A stretch of DNA of 64,000 nt from assembly GCA_034421575.1 (NCBI GenBank), contig DAOUKG010000023.1, positions 1 through 64,000 on the forward strand, given 5' to 3'. This stretch comes from VXLM01 sp034421575 (lineage in GTDB: Bacteria > Chloroflexota > Dehalococcoidia > Lucifugimonadales > VXLM01). Of the stretch, positions 34,239-42,663 are shown one piece after another. Position numbers and translations under genes: made by a program. The notes below the pieces were generated by a model that had not been told where the DNA came from, made no database searches, and worked only from the letters and a program-made list of their open reading frames with translations. Positions within the stretch are counted from its first letter, which is position 1. Each line of letters opens with the position of its first letter.

Positions 34239-34460
34239 ATGAACAGCGAGACCCGGAGACACCTAGAGATACTGGTTGCTCGGCTGCGGGCAGAAGCGGA
34301 CGAGTTAGAGCGCGTCATTAGTGCGGAAGAACCGAAAGAGAGTTTCTACTATCCCTACATGCTGCCGTTTCGGTTTCCTGGGTTCATCTGGCTTCTCATC
34401 TGCGTTGCCGTAATCGCTGTCTTGTTTACGCTGTGCTCTGTACCCGCCGAGACCCCGTAG
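34239..34460 (+). CDS. Small membrane protein
   Basis: This 73-residue protein has an amphipathic N-terminal helix (RRHLEILVARLRAEADELE) and one C-terminal membrane helix (FIWLLICVAVIAVLFTL). It lies 35 bp after the zinc-ribbon gene; GGGGGAG precedes its ATG by 6 nt. Function unknown. Confidence 0.6.
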   Translation: MNSETRRHLEILVARLRAEADELERVISAEEPKESFYYPYMLPFRFPGFIWLLICVAVIAVLFTLCSVPAETP

Positions 34461-34678
34461 GGCCGTCTGAATTCGGGACAGAACAGTGTAGCCATCGTGA
34501 CAACACGGTTTTGTGCCAACTCTCCCGCTTGACTGAAATGGATGCTGTGGCGGCTCTACTGATACACAGAGTACGGTACATCCTTTGCTCTTGCCCGATT
34601 CTGTATCTGAGAGCGGGATTTCGCTAAGTCATATCAGGTTATACCTGACTTCCTCTCCCCTCTCTGCGGTGAATCCTC
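34461..34678. other. Gap with a small palindrome
   Basis: The only structure seen is AAGTCATATCAGGT-TAT-ACCTGACTT (about 34626-34652), a hairpin with a bulge that may end transcription from either side. A common CTCTGCGGTGAATCCTCTC repeat follows. No gene. Confidence 0.4.
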
Positions 34679-35572
34679 TCACACCCTCACCCTAGCCAGA
34701 TAAACACCCGTCCCGCCCTCATGCGACGAGTAGTAGCTCATCCACAACAGATCCTCGTGCCAGACCATACCCGCGTAGCTGGTGTCCCCGCCGCTGGGGA
34801 GCGTGAGCGCTGGTTCGTACGATGAACTCGTCATCCTTGCCAGCACTGTGCGCGGCCCGTCGTCGGTGTAGAGCCTGCCGCTCCCCCACAGACTCCCGTC
34901 CGGCAGCCGGATGAAGTTCGGCCCACCAATCCGGTCTGCCATCTCGCAGAACGACCACTCTCGATACGGCGGCCTGCTCGTGCCGATATACCCCGGACGG
35001 ACCAGCGCGACCATCTCGCCGTTCGGCAGGAACCGCAGCGTCGTCTCGCTCACGCCCGGCAGCTTGAACTCCGTGATCCAGTCCCACTCGATGCCGTCAA
35101 CGCTGCTATACAAAAATCCCCGCCTGGGCTCCTCGCCCTCACCAAGCTTCGACAGCGAGTACGCCGTGTCACCAAACCACGTTGCCCTCCACAACCAGTG
35201 GTCCTCCGCCAGCATTCTTTGAGTAGGGGACCACGTGTACCCATCCTCGGAGAAGGAGACGCGAGGAGTGCGAGTCAGGTACTCGCCATCATCGTCGTAG
35301 ATACACCCGCCCACCAGCAGCATCAACCGCCCGTCCGGGGTGGTCGACAGCTTGGGATCGCGCAGGTCAACGCCCGCTTCCTCCACCGTCGCCGCAGACT
35401 CCCACGTCGCCCCCGTCTCCGAGGTCAGCACACGAACAATCCCTCCGGGCGAGTCGTGACCCACCGCCTCGCGAAACACACACCACCACCGCCCGCGAAA
35501 GCGGATCAAGTCCGTAAATGCGTTGTGGGGCGCGTGCCCCCAGATCTTCTCCACAGATATCAGTTGCGGCAC
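34679..35572 (-). CDS. Sialidase-like beta-propeller protein
   Basis: The 297-residue protein is built of beta-propeller blades resembling exo-sialidase/BNR proteins. Repeated pieces such as NAFTDLIRFRGRWWCVFRE, PRVSFSEDGYTWSPTQ and GFLYSSVDGIEWDW give the S-x-D-G-x-x-W pattern, about 50 residues apart. There is no signal peptide, so it is either cytosolic or exported in another way. A glycoside target is possible, but catalytic residues cannot be confirmed. It faces away from the M55 gene and has no operon partner. Confidence 0.7.
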   Translation of the reverse strand: MPQLISVEKIWGHAPHNAFTDLIRFRGRWWCVFREAVGHDSPGGIVRVLTSETGATWESAATVEEAGVDLRDPKLSTTPDGRLMLLVGGCIYDDDGEYLTRTPRVSFSEDGYTWSPTQRMLAEDHWLWRATWFGDTAYSLSKLGEGEEPRRGFLYSSVDGIEWDWITEFKLPGVSETTLRFLPNGEMVALVRPGYIGTSRPPYREWSFCEMADRIGGPNFIRLPDGSLWGSGRLYTDDGPRTVLARMTSSSYEPALTLPSGGDTSYAGMVWHEDLLWMSYYSSHEGGTGVYLARVRV

Positions 35573-35861
35573 GGTCGCACCTCGTCAATAGGGTTCGCAC
35601 ATATTCGCACAGCCCGGTGCGGTAGTCGAACACCGTCGACATCTCGCCAACCACATCACCGTCATACCGGCGAAGGAACGTCACCCCGTACTCCGATACG
35701 GGGCCAGTATCCAGTGGGGCTGGGACATTCATCAAACAGCCACCCCGCCCGAACCCCGTCGTCATCACCCCGCCAGTCTGGTATCGTTATCCTGGATTCA
35801 TATCAATTCGTTGTGACCGCACCGCAACCCAGAACCCAGCACCTGGCACCCAGCACCCACT
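35573..35861. repeat. Gap with repeats
   Basis: This has the ACCGGCGAAGGAACGTCACC-CCGTACTCCGATACGGGG element (about 35668-35715), also present twice at 45060-45260, and the CCCAGAACCCAGCACC-type leader (about 35825-35861) that precedes the next gene. No gene. Confidence 0.45.
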
Positions 35862-36710
35862 ATGAAAATATACATCTGCGTCGACAGCGAGGGTCAGGGC
35901 GCCATCACCCGCGAGAAGGACCCCGTCTCCGTCTACGGCCCCTGGCAGGCCGAGTACAACCGCCGCCGCGCCACCGACGAGACAACGGCCTGCGTCGAGG
36001 CCGTTCGCGACGCCGGTGCGGACGAGATAATCGTCCACGACTGCGGCTTCATTCGTGGCGTCACCCCCGGCGGCCTCACCCTCCACTACGACGACCTGCC
36101 GCGCGGCGTCAGGATCGTCATGGGCGGCGCGGGCCTCCTCAGCGTGATCGACGAGACCTTCAACGGCGTCATACTCCTTGGTCATCATTCAATGGCTGGG
36201 ACGCCCAACAGCGTCATGGCGCACACCTTCAGCTCCGCCGAGATCGCCGACATGCGCCTCAACCAACGCAGCATCGGCGAGATCGCCATGGAGGCCCTCC
36301 AGTTCGGAAGCGTCGGCGTCCCCGTCATCATGGTCTCCGGCGACGACAAGGCCTGCAGCGAGGCTGTAGACTGGCTCGGCGACATCGAGACCGCCCCCGT
36401 CAAGCACGGCCTCGGCAACCACCAGGCCCTGTCCCTCCACCCCAAGGACGCCGACGACCTCATCCGCCAGAAGACCGTCGCCGCCATTGAACGACTGGGG
36501 GAGTTCAGCCCGTTCACGATCCCGCCCCCCTACGCCCTTGAAGTCGAGTGCTTCACCGAGGAGATCGCCGCCCACCGCGCAACCCTCCCTCTGACAGAGC
36601 GCATCGGCCCCCGCACGGTCGTCCTCAGGACAAACAACGTCCTCGACTTCACCCACCAGATGACCGCCGCCGGCACGTGGAGCAACCTCGGATCCCCGCC
36701 GAAACCATGA
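35862..36710 (+). CDS. M55-family D-aminopeptidase (DppA-like)
   Basis: The 282-residue protein matches M55 zinc aminopeptidases, which release D-amino acids from peptides. D8 and E10 (VDSEGQGAI), the D60 region (IIVHDCGFIRG), H108-H109 (LLGHHSMAGT) and H121 (MAHTFSS) are the metal-binding residues expected. The first position differs from the usual D-x-E-G-I only by substitution around it. The gene lies just upstream of hydantoinase A on the same strand, suggesting peptide or cyclic-amide catabolism. No Shine-Dalgarno; a CA-rich repeat abuts the ATG. Confidence 0.88.
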   Translation: MKIYICVDSEGQGAITREKDPVSVYGPWQAEYNRRRATDETTACVEAVRDAGADEIIVHDCGFIRGVTPGGLTLHYDDLPRGVRIVMGGAGLLSVIDETFNGVILLGHHSMAGTPNSVMAHTFSSAEIADMRLNQRSIGEIAMEALQFGSVGVPVIMVSGDDKACSEAVDWLGDIETAPVKHGLGNHQALSLHPKDADDLIRQKTVAAIERLGEFSPFTIPPPYALEVECFTEEIAAHRATLPLTERIGPRTVVLRTNNVLDFTHQMTAAGTWSNLGSPPKP

Positions 36711-36871
36711 AACGACCACTCGGCACAGTAAGGGTGAATCTTCTTGCCCCCTCTCCCGTCGTGGGAGAGAGCCTGCCCCGTACTCGATACGGGGGCTGGG
36801 GTGAGGGCAGTGCCACCCAGAATCCAGCACTTAGCACCTAACACTCAACACCTAGCACCCAGAACCCTCCT
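36711..36871. repeat. Repeats before hydantoinase A
   Basis: The CCTCTCCCGTCGTGGGAGAG hairpin, broken by GTACTCGATACGGGGGCTGG, lies at about 36748-36803. AGCACCTAACACTCAACACC and AGCACCCAGAACCCTCCT, of the leader type shared with the genes at 35862 and 40181, abut the ATG. Confidence 0.5.
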
Positions 36872-38974
36872 ATGACCAACGACAACCTCACAGGCTACAG
36901 ACTCGGCGCGGACATCGGCGGTACTTTCACCGACCTCGTCATCGCCGCTCCCGACGGCGGCTACTGGACCAAGAAGCTCTCCTCCACCCAGGACGACCTC
37001 TCGCGCGGCATCGTCGAGGGCATGGAGCAGCTCCTGTCCGAGCAGGACGTCGCCGTCGAGTCCATCGAAGAGATCGTCCACGGCACGACCGTCGCCACCA
37101 ACGCCGTCCTCCAGGACAAGGGCGCGAAGACCGCTCTCATAACCACCGAGGGCTTCCGCGATGTCCTTGAACTGCGCCGGATGCGCGTTCCCTCCCTGTA
37201 CAGCCTCCTCTACGCTCCTCCGAAGCCCCTCGTAGACCGCCATCTTCGCTTGGAGGTGACGGAGCGCGTCGGCGCGGACGGTGAGGTCATCGTTCCCCTA
37301 GACATGGACTCCCTCCACAAGGCGATACACGCCATTCGAGAGGAGGAGACGGAGGCCGTCGCCGTATGTCTCCTGCACTCCTACCGCTACCCCGACCACG
37401 AGCGCGCGGTCGGCGAGGAACTGCGGCGGACGCTGCCAGGAGTATTCGTCTCCCTATCCGTCGACGTGCTCCCTGAAATCCGCGAGTACGAGCGCACCAG
37501 CACCACGGTGGTCAACGCTTCCCTCGGCCCCATCGTCAAGTCGTACACCGACTCGCTGGTCGAAAGGGTCAAGGATGCACAGTCCGACGCTCCCGTGCGC
37601 ATCATGCAGTCCAACGGCGGCATCATGTCCGCCCAACGCGCCGCACAGACCCCCGTCCAGATGCTTGAGTCCGGCCCCGCCGCCGGAGTCATCGCCGCTG
37701 ACGTTCTCGGCAGGCGGCTCGGCCTCAAGAACATCATCACCTTCGACATGGGAGGCACCACCGCCAAGGCAGCCCTCATCGAGAACGGCTCTCCCAGCTA
37801 CACCACCGACTACGAGATCGGCGCGGGCATCTCCCTGTCCAGCAAGCTCGTGACCGGCGGAGGCCACGCGGTCAAGGTCCCCGTCATCGACCTCGCGGAG
37901 GTCGGCGCTGGCGGCGGCAGCATCGTCCGCGTAGACCCGGGCGGCGCGCTCAGGGTGGGTCCCAACAGCGCAGGGTCGTATCCCGGCCCCGCCTGCTACG
38001 ATACCGGAGGCACGGACCCCACTGTCACCGACGCGAACCTCGTTCTCGGCTACATCAACCCGTCCCACCTCGCGGGTGGCGAGGTTGCGCTGACCCCGTC
38101 GCTGGCCGAGTCGAGTATGCGTTCCGCCGTCGCCGAGCCGCTTGGCCTATCCCTGCAGGACGCGGCGCATGGAGTACATGCCGTCGCCAACGTCAACATG
38201 ATCCGCGCCATCCGTGCCGTCTCCACGTACCGTGGCCGCGACCCCAGGGACTTCGCTCTCCTGGCTTTCGGCGGCAGCGGCCCCATCCATGCCGCAGACA
38301 TGGCCCGCTCGCTCGGCATCGGAACGGTGGTCGTCCCGCCGTCGCCGGGGCTCTTCTCCGCAGTCGGCCTTCTCCAAGCCAGACCGGAGCGACACTTCGT
38401 CCGCACGTACTTCACCAACGTCGCCGACGCCGACTTCGACGGCATCAACCGCGTCTTCGACGAGTTCGTGGCCCGTTCGACCGAGTCCATGAGCGACGAG
38501 GGCTACGACCAAGCCGACATCGAGTGGTTGAGGGCCGTCGACTTCCGCTACACCGGACAGGCCCATGAGCTGACCATCCCCATGTCGGCACAGTCCCTCG
38601 ATCAAGGCATCCTCGGCGAACTCGTCTCATCGTTCCATGACGAGCACGACCGCACGTACGGCCACAAGGCAGAGGACGAGCCGACCGAGATCGTGAACCT
38701 CCGCCTAACCGCTACGTGCCAACTGCACGGCTCCCTGCCGACTCACTCCGCCCACGACCACGGCTCAAGCGAAGCCCACCGCCGCAACGTCTACTTCGGA
38801 CCCGCTATCGGAACGCAGGCAACTGAGGTCATCGACCGCCCGGCCCTGCCGGCATCCCCGACGGCGGGCCCTCTCATCGTCGAGGAGTACGACGCCACAA
38901 CCGTCATCCCGCCCGGCTGCTCCGCCCGCCTGGATGAGTTCAACGATATCATCATCAACGTGGGTCCGGCCTAG
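36872..38974 (+). CDS. hyuA: Hydantoinase/5-oxoprolinase family subunit A
   Basis: The 700-residue protein is an ATP-dependent HyuA-type subunit. The N-terminal ADIGGTFTDLVI (residues 13-24) is the phosphate-binding loop; IVHGTTVATNAVL and GLKNIITFDMGGTTAKAALI are further ATPase-core motifs, and the C-terminus carries GPLIVEEYDATTVIPPG. With subunit B it opens hydantoin-like or 5-oxoproline rings, or acts on related amides. The B gene lies 1.2 kb downstream, separated by a toxin-antitoxin pair on the other strand, so the two are no longer directly contiguous. Confidence 0.92.
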   Translation: MTNDNLTGYRLGADIGGTFTDLVIAAPDGGYWTKKLSSTQDDLSRGIVEGMEQLLSEQDVAVESIEEIVHGTTVATNAVLQDKGAKTALITTEGFRDVLELRRMRVPSLYSLLYAPPKPLVDRHLRLEVTERVGADGEVIVPLDMDSLHKAIHAIREEETEAVAVCLLHSYRYPDHERAVGEELRRTLPGVFVSLSVDVLPEIREYERTSTTVVNASLGPIVKSYTDSLVERVKDAQSDAPVRIMQSNGGIMSAQRAAQTPVQMLESGPAAGVIAADVLGRRLGLKNIITFDMGGTTAKAALIENGSPSYTTDYEIGAGISLSSKLVTGGGHAVKVPVIDLAEVGAGGGSIVRVDPGGALRVGPNSAGSYPGPACYDTGGTDPTVTDANLVLGYINPSHLAGGEVALTPSLAESSMRSAVAEPLGLSLQDAAHGVHAVANVNMIRAIRAVSTYRGRDPRDFALLAFGGSGPIHAADMARSLGIGTVVVPPSPGLFSAVGLLQARPERHFVRTYFTNVADADFDGINRVFDEFVARSTESMSDEGYDQADIEWLRAVDFRYTGQAHELTIPMSAQSLDQGILGELVSSFHDEHDRTYGHKAEDEPTEIVNLRLTATCQLHGSLPTHSAHDHGSSEAHRRNVYFGPAIGTQATEVIDRPALPASPTAGPLIVEEYDATTVIPPGCSARLDEFNDIIINVGPA

Positions 38975-39020
38975 TGCCCTGCATCCGAGATTCACACGAA
39001 AATAACCCGCAACCAACCTG

Positions 39021-39050
39021 TCGTAGGAGCGATTCGCGAACCGCCCCTAC
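39021..39050 (+). repeat. Palindromic dispersed repeat (GGGGCGNTTCGCGAANCGCCCC family)
   Basis: The core GAGCGATTCGCGAACCGCCC forms an 8-9-bp hairpin. Relatives lie at about 4358-4380, 39831-39852 and 48300-48323. Positions 38975-39087 hold nothing else. Confidence 0.5.
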
Positions 39051-39087
39051 GATTGCCGTCAGCTTCGGGCGGCCTCGGCAATGGTGG

Positions 39088-39507
39088 TCATGAAAATTCC
39101 CAGGGATTGACGACCTCGACGTCAAGGTTGCCGAAGTCCTTGACGTTGCGGGTGGCAACGGTGAGGGCATTGGCTCTGGCTATACCGGCGATCAGCGCGT
39201 CGCCCATGTCGATCGGGTGCCCGGTCCGCATGGCATTCACCCGGAATTCAGCCGCCCACTCGGCCCCAGCCCTGTCCAGCGGCAGTATGCGGTGAGCATA
39301 CGTCGAAAGGATACCCGCATGCATGGCAGACAGCTGGGCGCGTCGGCTTCCATGCGGGAGCAGCCGCACTCCGTATTCCACTTCGTGTATCAGGACAGAA
39401 GATACCCATACATCATCCCGACCAACCAGAAAGCTAACGACTCGCGGCTCCGGAATGTCTTTCGTCAACTCCGAGATTACGTTGGTATCCAGGAGGTAGC
39501 CGCTCAT
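39088..39507 (-). CDS. vapC: PIN-domain toxin (VapC/FitB-like)
   Basis: The 139-residue protein has the PIN fold: LLDTNVISEL (D7), the conserved E in SSVLIHEVEYG (about residue 43), and GDALIAGIARANALTVATRN with further acids that bind Mg. VapC toxins cleave specific RNAs. Its ATG overlaps the stop of the antitoxin gene by 4 bp, the standard arrangement. It lies between hydantoinase A and B, reading against them. Confidence 0.88.
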   Translation of the reverse strand: MSGYLLDTNVISELTKDIPEPRVVSFLVGRDDVWVSSVLIHEVEYGVRLLPHGSRRAQLSAMHAGILSTYAHRILPLDRAGAEWAAEFRVNAMRTGHPIDMGDALIAGIARANALTVATRNVKDFGNLDVEVVNPWEFS

Positions 39508-39788
39508 GGGCCGTCATCTTCGTCAATGAACGGGATAGGCCGATTGGAGCTCCGGTCTGGGATCTCCAAGTTCGTACCGCGCGGCACGTTCTCGACCAGC
39601 CATTGGCCCAAGGGCATAGGCTCCGGTGCTCGATCCTGCCACACACGCTCGGGCACCACGATGAACGACCGCCGCGTACCTATGCGCTGCGGTCCCTCCG
39701 ACTCGGCCAGGCGCAGAATCTCAGAAAGTCGCGCCTTCGCCTCGGCAACGGTCCAGACTCGGCGGGGTTCAGATTGTTGGATGGTCAT
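39504..39788 (-). CDS. Phd/YefM-like antitoxin of the VapC pair
   Basis: The 94-residue protein starts with VWTVAEAKARLSEILRLAE, the N-terminal DNA-binding pattern of Phd/YefM antitoxins, followed by FIVVPERVW and a Pro/Asp-rich C-terminus that would bind the toxin. ATG at 39788 is chosen because GGAGGGGG lies just upstream; a start 4 codons earlier would cover that site. Promoter and operator are visible at 39812-39828. Confidence 0.8.
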   Translation of the reverse strand: MTIQQSEPRRVWTVAEAKARLSEILRLAESEGPQRIGTRRSFIVVPERVWQDRAPEPMPLGQWLVENVPRGTNLEIPDRSSNRPIPFIDEDDGP

Positions 39789-39811
39789 AGCCCCCTCCAT
39801 GCGAGCTGCAT

Positions 39812-39828
39812 TAGACCATTATAGACCA
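39812..39828 (-). promoter_or_regulatory. Promoter/operator of the VapBC pair
   Basis: On the minus strand, TATAAT (39823-39818) is a perfect -10. TGGTCTA occurs twice, 10 bp apart (39828-39822 and 39818-39812), overlapping it and suiting an antitoxin operator. The -35 position (TTCGCG) falls inside the palindromic repeat at 39831-39852. Confidence 0.6.
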
Positions 39829-39830
39829 GT

Positions 39831-39852
39831 GGGGCGGTTCGCGAACCGCCCC
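39831..39852. repeat. Perfect 22-bp palindrome (dispersed family)
   Basis: GGGGCGGTTCGC and its reverse complement meet with no spacer. It directly adjoins the VapBC operator. Repeats continue to about 40010, including the GGGCAACCCTTGTGGTTGCC and GTCATTCCCGCGTAGGCGGG types. The CTTTGCGCCCTCTGCGGTGA repeat lies at about 40066. Confidence 0.6.
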
Positions 39853-40180
39853 TACGATTGCCGTCAGCTTCGGTGATGTTGGTCATTCCTCTGAAAATAA
39901 CCCCGGCCAGCCCATCGTATGGGCAACCCTTGTGGTTGCCCGTCTCTGATACCGCGCCACCACCCGTCATTCCCGCGTAGGCGGGAATCCAGAAAGTCCG
40001 GCCAGAGAGATTCCGGCGCTATCCACGAGATTGGTATAACAGACACCGACTCATCCCCCTCCGCGCTCTTTGCGCCCTCTGCGGTGAATCCCCGTACTCC
40101 CATACGACGGTGAGGGTGAATCGTAATGCCAAAACCATGCTAACATGGTGCCCAAACCCTAGAACCCAGAACCCCGCCCC

Positions 40181-41935
40181 ATGCTCCCCAGAGACATAGA
40201 ACCCGTCACGTTCGAGGTCATCCGCAACGCGCTCGACACCCTCGTCGACGAGATGGCCCTGACCATCCTTCGCACCGCCTACTCCGGCATCGTCAAGGAC
40301 GCCATGGACTTCTCCACGGGCTTCGCCGACCGCAACGGGGAGACCGTCGCCATGGGCCTGACCATCGCCTTTCACGTCGGCTCCTTCCCCAGCGCCGTCC
40401 GCTCGATCCTCCGCAAGTTCGACGGGCGGATCTACCCCGGCGACATCTACATCATGAACGACCCGTACACATCGGGCGGCATCCACCTGCCGGACGTGTA
40501 CATAATCAAGCCCGTCTTCGCCGAGGACGAGCTGCAGGGCTTCTCCTGCACCGTCGCCCACCAGACCGACATCGGCGGCATCGTCCCCGGCAGCAACTCC
40601 ACCGACTCCCACGAGATATACCAGGAGGGGCTGCGGATCCCGACCACGAAGCTCTACGAGCGAGGCGTCCCCAACGAGACGATGTTCGACCTGCTCGCGA
40701 TCAACGTCCGCGTCCCCGACAAGGTGCTTGGCGACATCCGCGCCGAGATCGCGGCTGCAACGCTCGGCGAGCGCCAGTTCCTCGACCTGGTGAACCGCTA
40801 CGGCGCGTCCGAGGTGCGGCGCTACATGGACGCTATTCTTGCCTACTCCGAGCGTCGCGTCAGGCAGGAGATCGGCGACCTTCCCGACGGCGTGTACGAC
40901 TTCACCCACTACATCGACGGCGACAACATCGAGACCGGCGACGTCGTCATCAACCTCAGCATGGTCATCGAGGGCGACGGCATCACCGTCGACTTCACCG
41001 GCTCGTCGCCGCAGGTCAAGGCCGGCATCAACTCGCCCTTCCCCTTCACCGAGTCGTCGGTCTGGGGCGGCATACGCCAGATCATGGACCCCGACATCCC
41101 AAACTCCTCCGGCTCCCACCATCCCATCAAGGTCACCTCCCCGGAGGCCACCGTCGTCAACCCCGTCCTTCCCGCTCCATGCGGCGCGCGGGGCATCGTC
41201 GGCTACCGCATCATGGAGGCCGTGTGGGGGGCGCTCTCCAAGGCAGTCCCCGACCGCGTCCCTGCCGACGGCGAGGGTGGGAACACCATCATCAGCATCG
41301 GCGGATACGACTCTATGCGAAAACCCTTCGCGTTCGTCGACCTGTTCGCCGGAAGTCGCGGCGGCAGGCCGAACGGCGACGGCCCGCTTGGAACGCCTCA
41401 CCCCGGCGGCAACAGCGCCAACACGCCCGTCGAGATCGCCGAGGTCGAGACGCCCGTGCGCATCGAACGCTACGGCGCGGTTCCCGACTCTGCCGGGCCC
41501 GGCAAGTATCGCGGTGCCCCCTCCATCGTGCGAGACGTTCGCCTGCTCGAAGACGAGGCGGTCCTCCAGCTCCGCTCCGACAAGCGACGAAACCGCGCCT
41601 TCGGACTGCACGGCGGCAAGCCCGGATCGTCCTCGTGGAACATCGTGAACCCCGACCTGGAAGACGAGCACACCATCACCCCCATGGGAGTCGGCCGCAT
41701 GAAGCGCGGCGACGTCATCCACCACGTCATGGCGAGCGGCGGCGGCTGGGGCGACCCCTTTGAACGCGACCCGGAACTCGTCCTCCAAGACGTCCGCAAC
41801 GGCATCTACACAGCCGACCACGTCCGCCGCGAGTTCGGCGTCGTCATCGACCCGGAATCGCTCGATATCGACCACGCCGCCACGACTACGCTGCGCCAAG
41901 ACCCCCTCTCCCGTTCTGGGAGAGGGCTGGGGTGA
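40181..41935 (+). CDS. hyuB: Hydantoinase/5-oxoprolinase family subunit B
   Basis: The 584-residue protein matches HyuB across its length: PVTFEVIRNALDTLVDEMA, then TILRTAYSGIVKDAMDFSTG, IMNDPYTSGGIHLPDVYII, and TPHPGGNSANTPVEIAE near residue 405, and AGPGKYRGAPSIVRDV. The last 13 residues (DPLSRSGRGLG) and the stop are encoded by the dispersed CCCTCTCCCGTTCTGGGAG hairpin repeat, which has evidently altered the natural C-terminus. The ATG follows an AGAACCCAGAACCCCGCCCC stretch without a Shine-Dalgarno sequence. It works with the subunit A encoded upstream. Confidence 0.92.
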   Translation: MLPRDIEPVTFEVIRNALDTLVDEMALTILRTAYSGIVKDAMDFSTGFADRNGETVAMGLTIAFHVGSFPSAVRSILRKFDGRIYPGDIYIMNDPYTSGGIHLPDVYIIKPVFAEDELQGFSCTVAHQTDIGGIVPGSNSTDSHEIYQEGLRIPTTKLYERGVPNETMFDLLAINVRVPDKVLGDIRAEIAAATLGERQFLDLVNRYGASEVRRYMDAILAYSERRVRQEIGDLPDGVYDFTHYIDGDNIETGDVVINLSMVIEGDGITVDFTGSSPQVKAGINSPFPFTESSVWGGIRQIMDPDIPNSSGSHHPIKVTSPEATVVNPVLPAPCGARGIVGYRIMEAVWGALSKAVPDRVPADGEGGNTIISIGGYDSMRKPFAFVDLFAGSRGGRPNGDGPLGTPHPGGNSANTPVEIAEVETPVRIERYGAVPDSAGPGKYRGAPSIVRDVRLLEDEAVLQLRSDKRRNRAFGLHGGKPGSSSWNIVNPDLEDEHTITPMGVGRMKRGDVIHHVMASGGGWGDPFERDPELVLQDVRNGIYTADHVRREFGVVIDPESLDIDHAATTTLRQDPLSRSGRGLG

Positions 41936-42051
41936 GGGCAAATCCTCAGAACCCGCACTCCTTGCGCCCGCGACGGCGAGTCGCCTCTCCCATCGTGGGC
42001 TGACAGGGGTAGGCAAAACGGAATTACAGCCATGATCCGGCCCCGCCTCCC

Positions 42052-42176
42052 TGTCATTCCGAGCGAAGCGAGGAATCTAAAATGTTGTGCCACCGTCATG
42101 ACATGTTTCCGGCTACGGAGCTTGGCTCGGAAAACGAGTATTTGAGATTCCTCACTGCGCTGCGCTGCGCTCGGAA
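42052..42176 (+). mobile_element. MITE-like element, copy 2 (shorter)
   Basis: It starts TGTCATTCCGAGCGAAGCG-AGGAATCTAAAATG and ends TTTGAGATTCCTCACTGCG-CTGCGCTGCGCTCGGAAT. The element runs directly into the inverted repeat at 42172. Upstream, 41985-42045 carries the same GGGCTGACAGGGGTAGGC...CATGATCCGGCC flank as the other copies. Confidence 0.55.
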
Positions 42177-42352
42177 TATTTCATGAGGGTTGCCACCCTC
42201 ACCACCTGGAATGAAAATGGGTTGGCACGAGCCAGCAGGATCCGGGGACTGGATTCCGGCCTCCGCCGGAATGACGGGTGGTGGTGGCGCGGTATCGGGG
42301 ACGGGCAACCACAAGGGTTGCCCCTACGATAGGTTGGCCGGGGGTTATTTTC
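42172..42352 (+). repeat. 180-bp inverted repeat, left arm (partner 45377-45556)
   Basis: This is nearly identical to the reverse complement of 45377-45556: both carry GGAATATTTCATGAGGGTTG, GAATGAAAATGGGTTGGCAC, GATCCGGGGACTGGATTCCG, ACAAGGGTTGCCCCTACGA and GGCCGGGGGTTATTTTC-like ends with only a few changes. The two arms bracket the SOD and PhyH genes (3.2 kb apart). Confidence 0.75.
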
Positions 42353-42663
42353 TGATGAATGACAATCCGGGCAGATATTCCTTCTCGCTACGCAATACTT
42401 TCTACTTTCTTTTCCAACTCACCGACTCTGAACAATTACGGCTCGATAGAGTTTCTTGACAGGCTTTTTTCAACCTGCAAAACTTTCACCACCCACGATA
42501 TCTGCAGCAAGAACCTAACCGAATATAGCGATACCAATTGTCATAATTCGCTCTCCCGGGTTCCTTGTCGCGCTTGGCACGGCAGCAACAGAACCCTAAC
42601 TCGCGGAGGAGAGGCAAACGCCTCGGCAGTTTCCAACGCAACTTGGCCGAGGAGGTGACCAAA
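42353..42663. other. AT-richer leader region of the SOD-like gene
   Basis: This is lower in GC than its surroundings. TTGACA (about 42458) with AAAACT 17 bp later could be a weak promoter. AGGCAAACGCCT (about 42609) is a small palindrome. No ORF of its own. Confidence 0.4.

Noticed and set aside
40019..42016. 665-residue ORF opposite hydantoinase B
   Set aside because: Antisense shadow rich in Val, Asp and Gly, covering the complete hyuB gene and flanking repeats.
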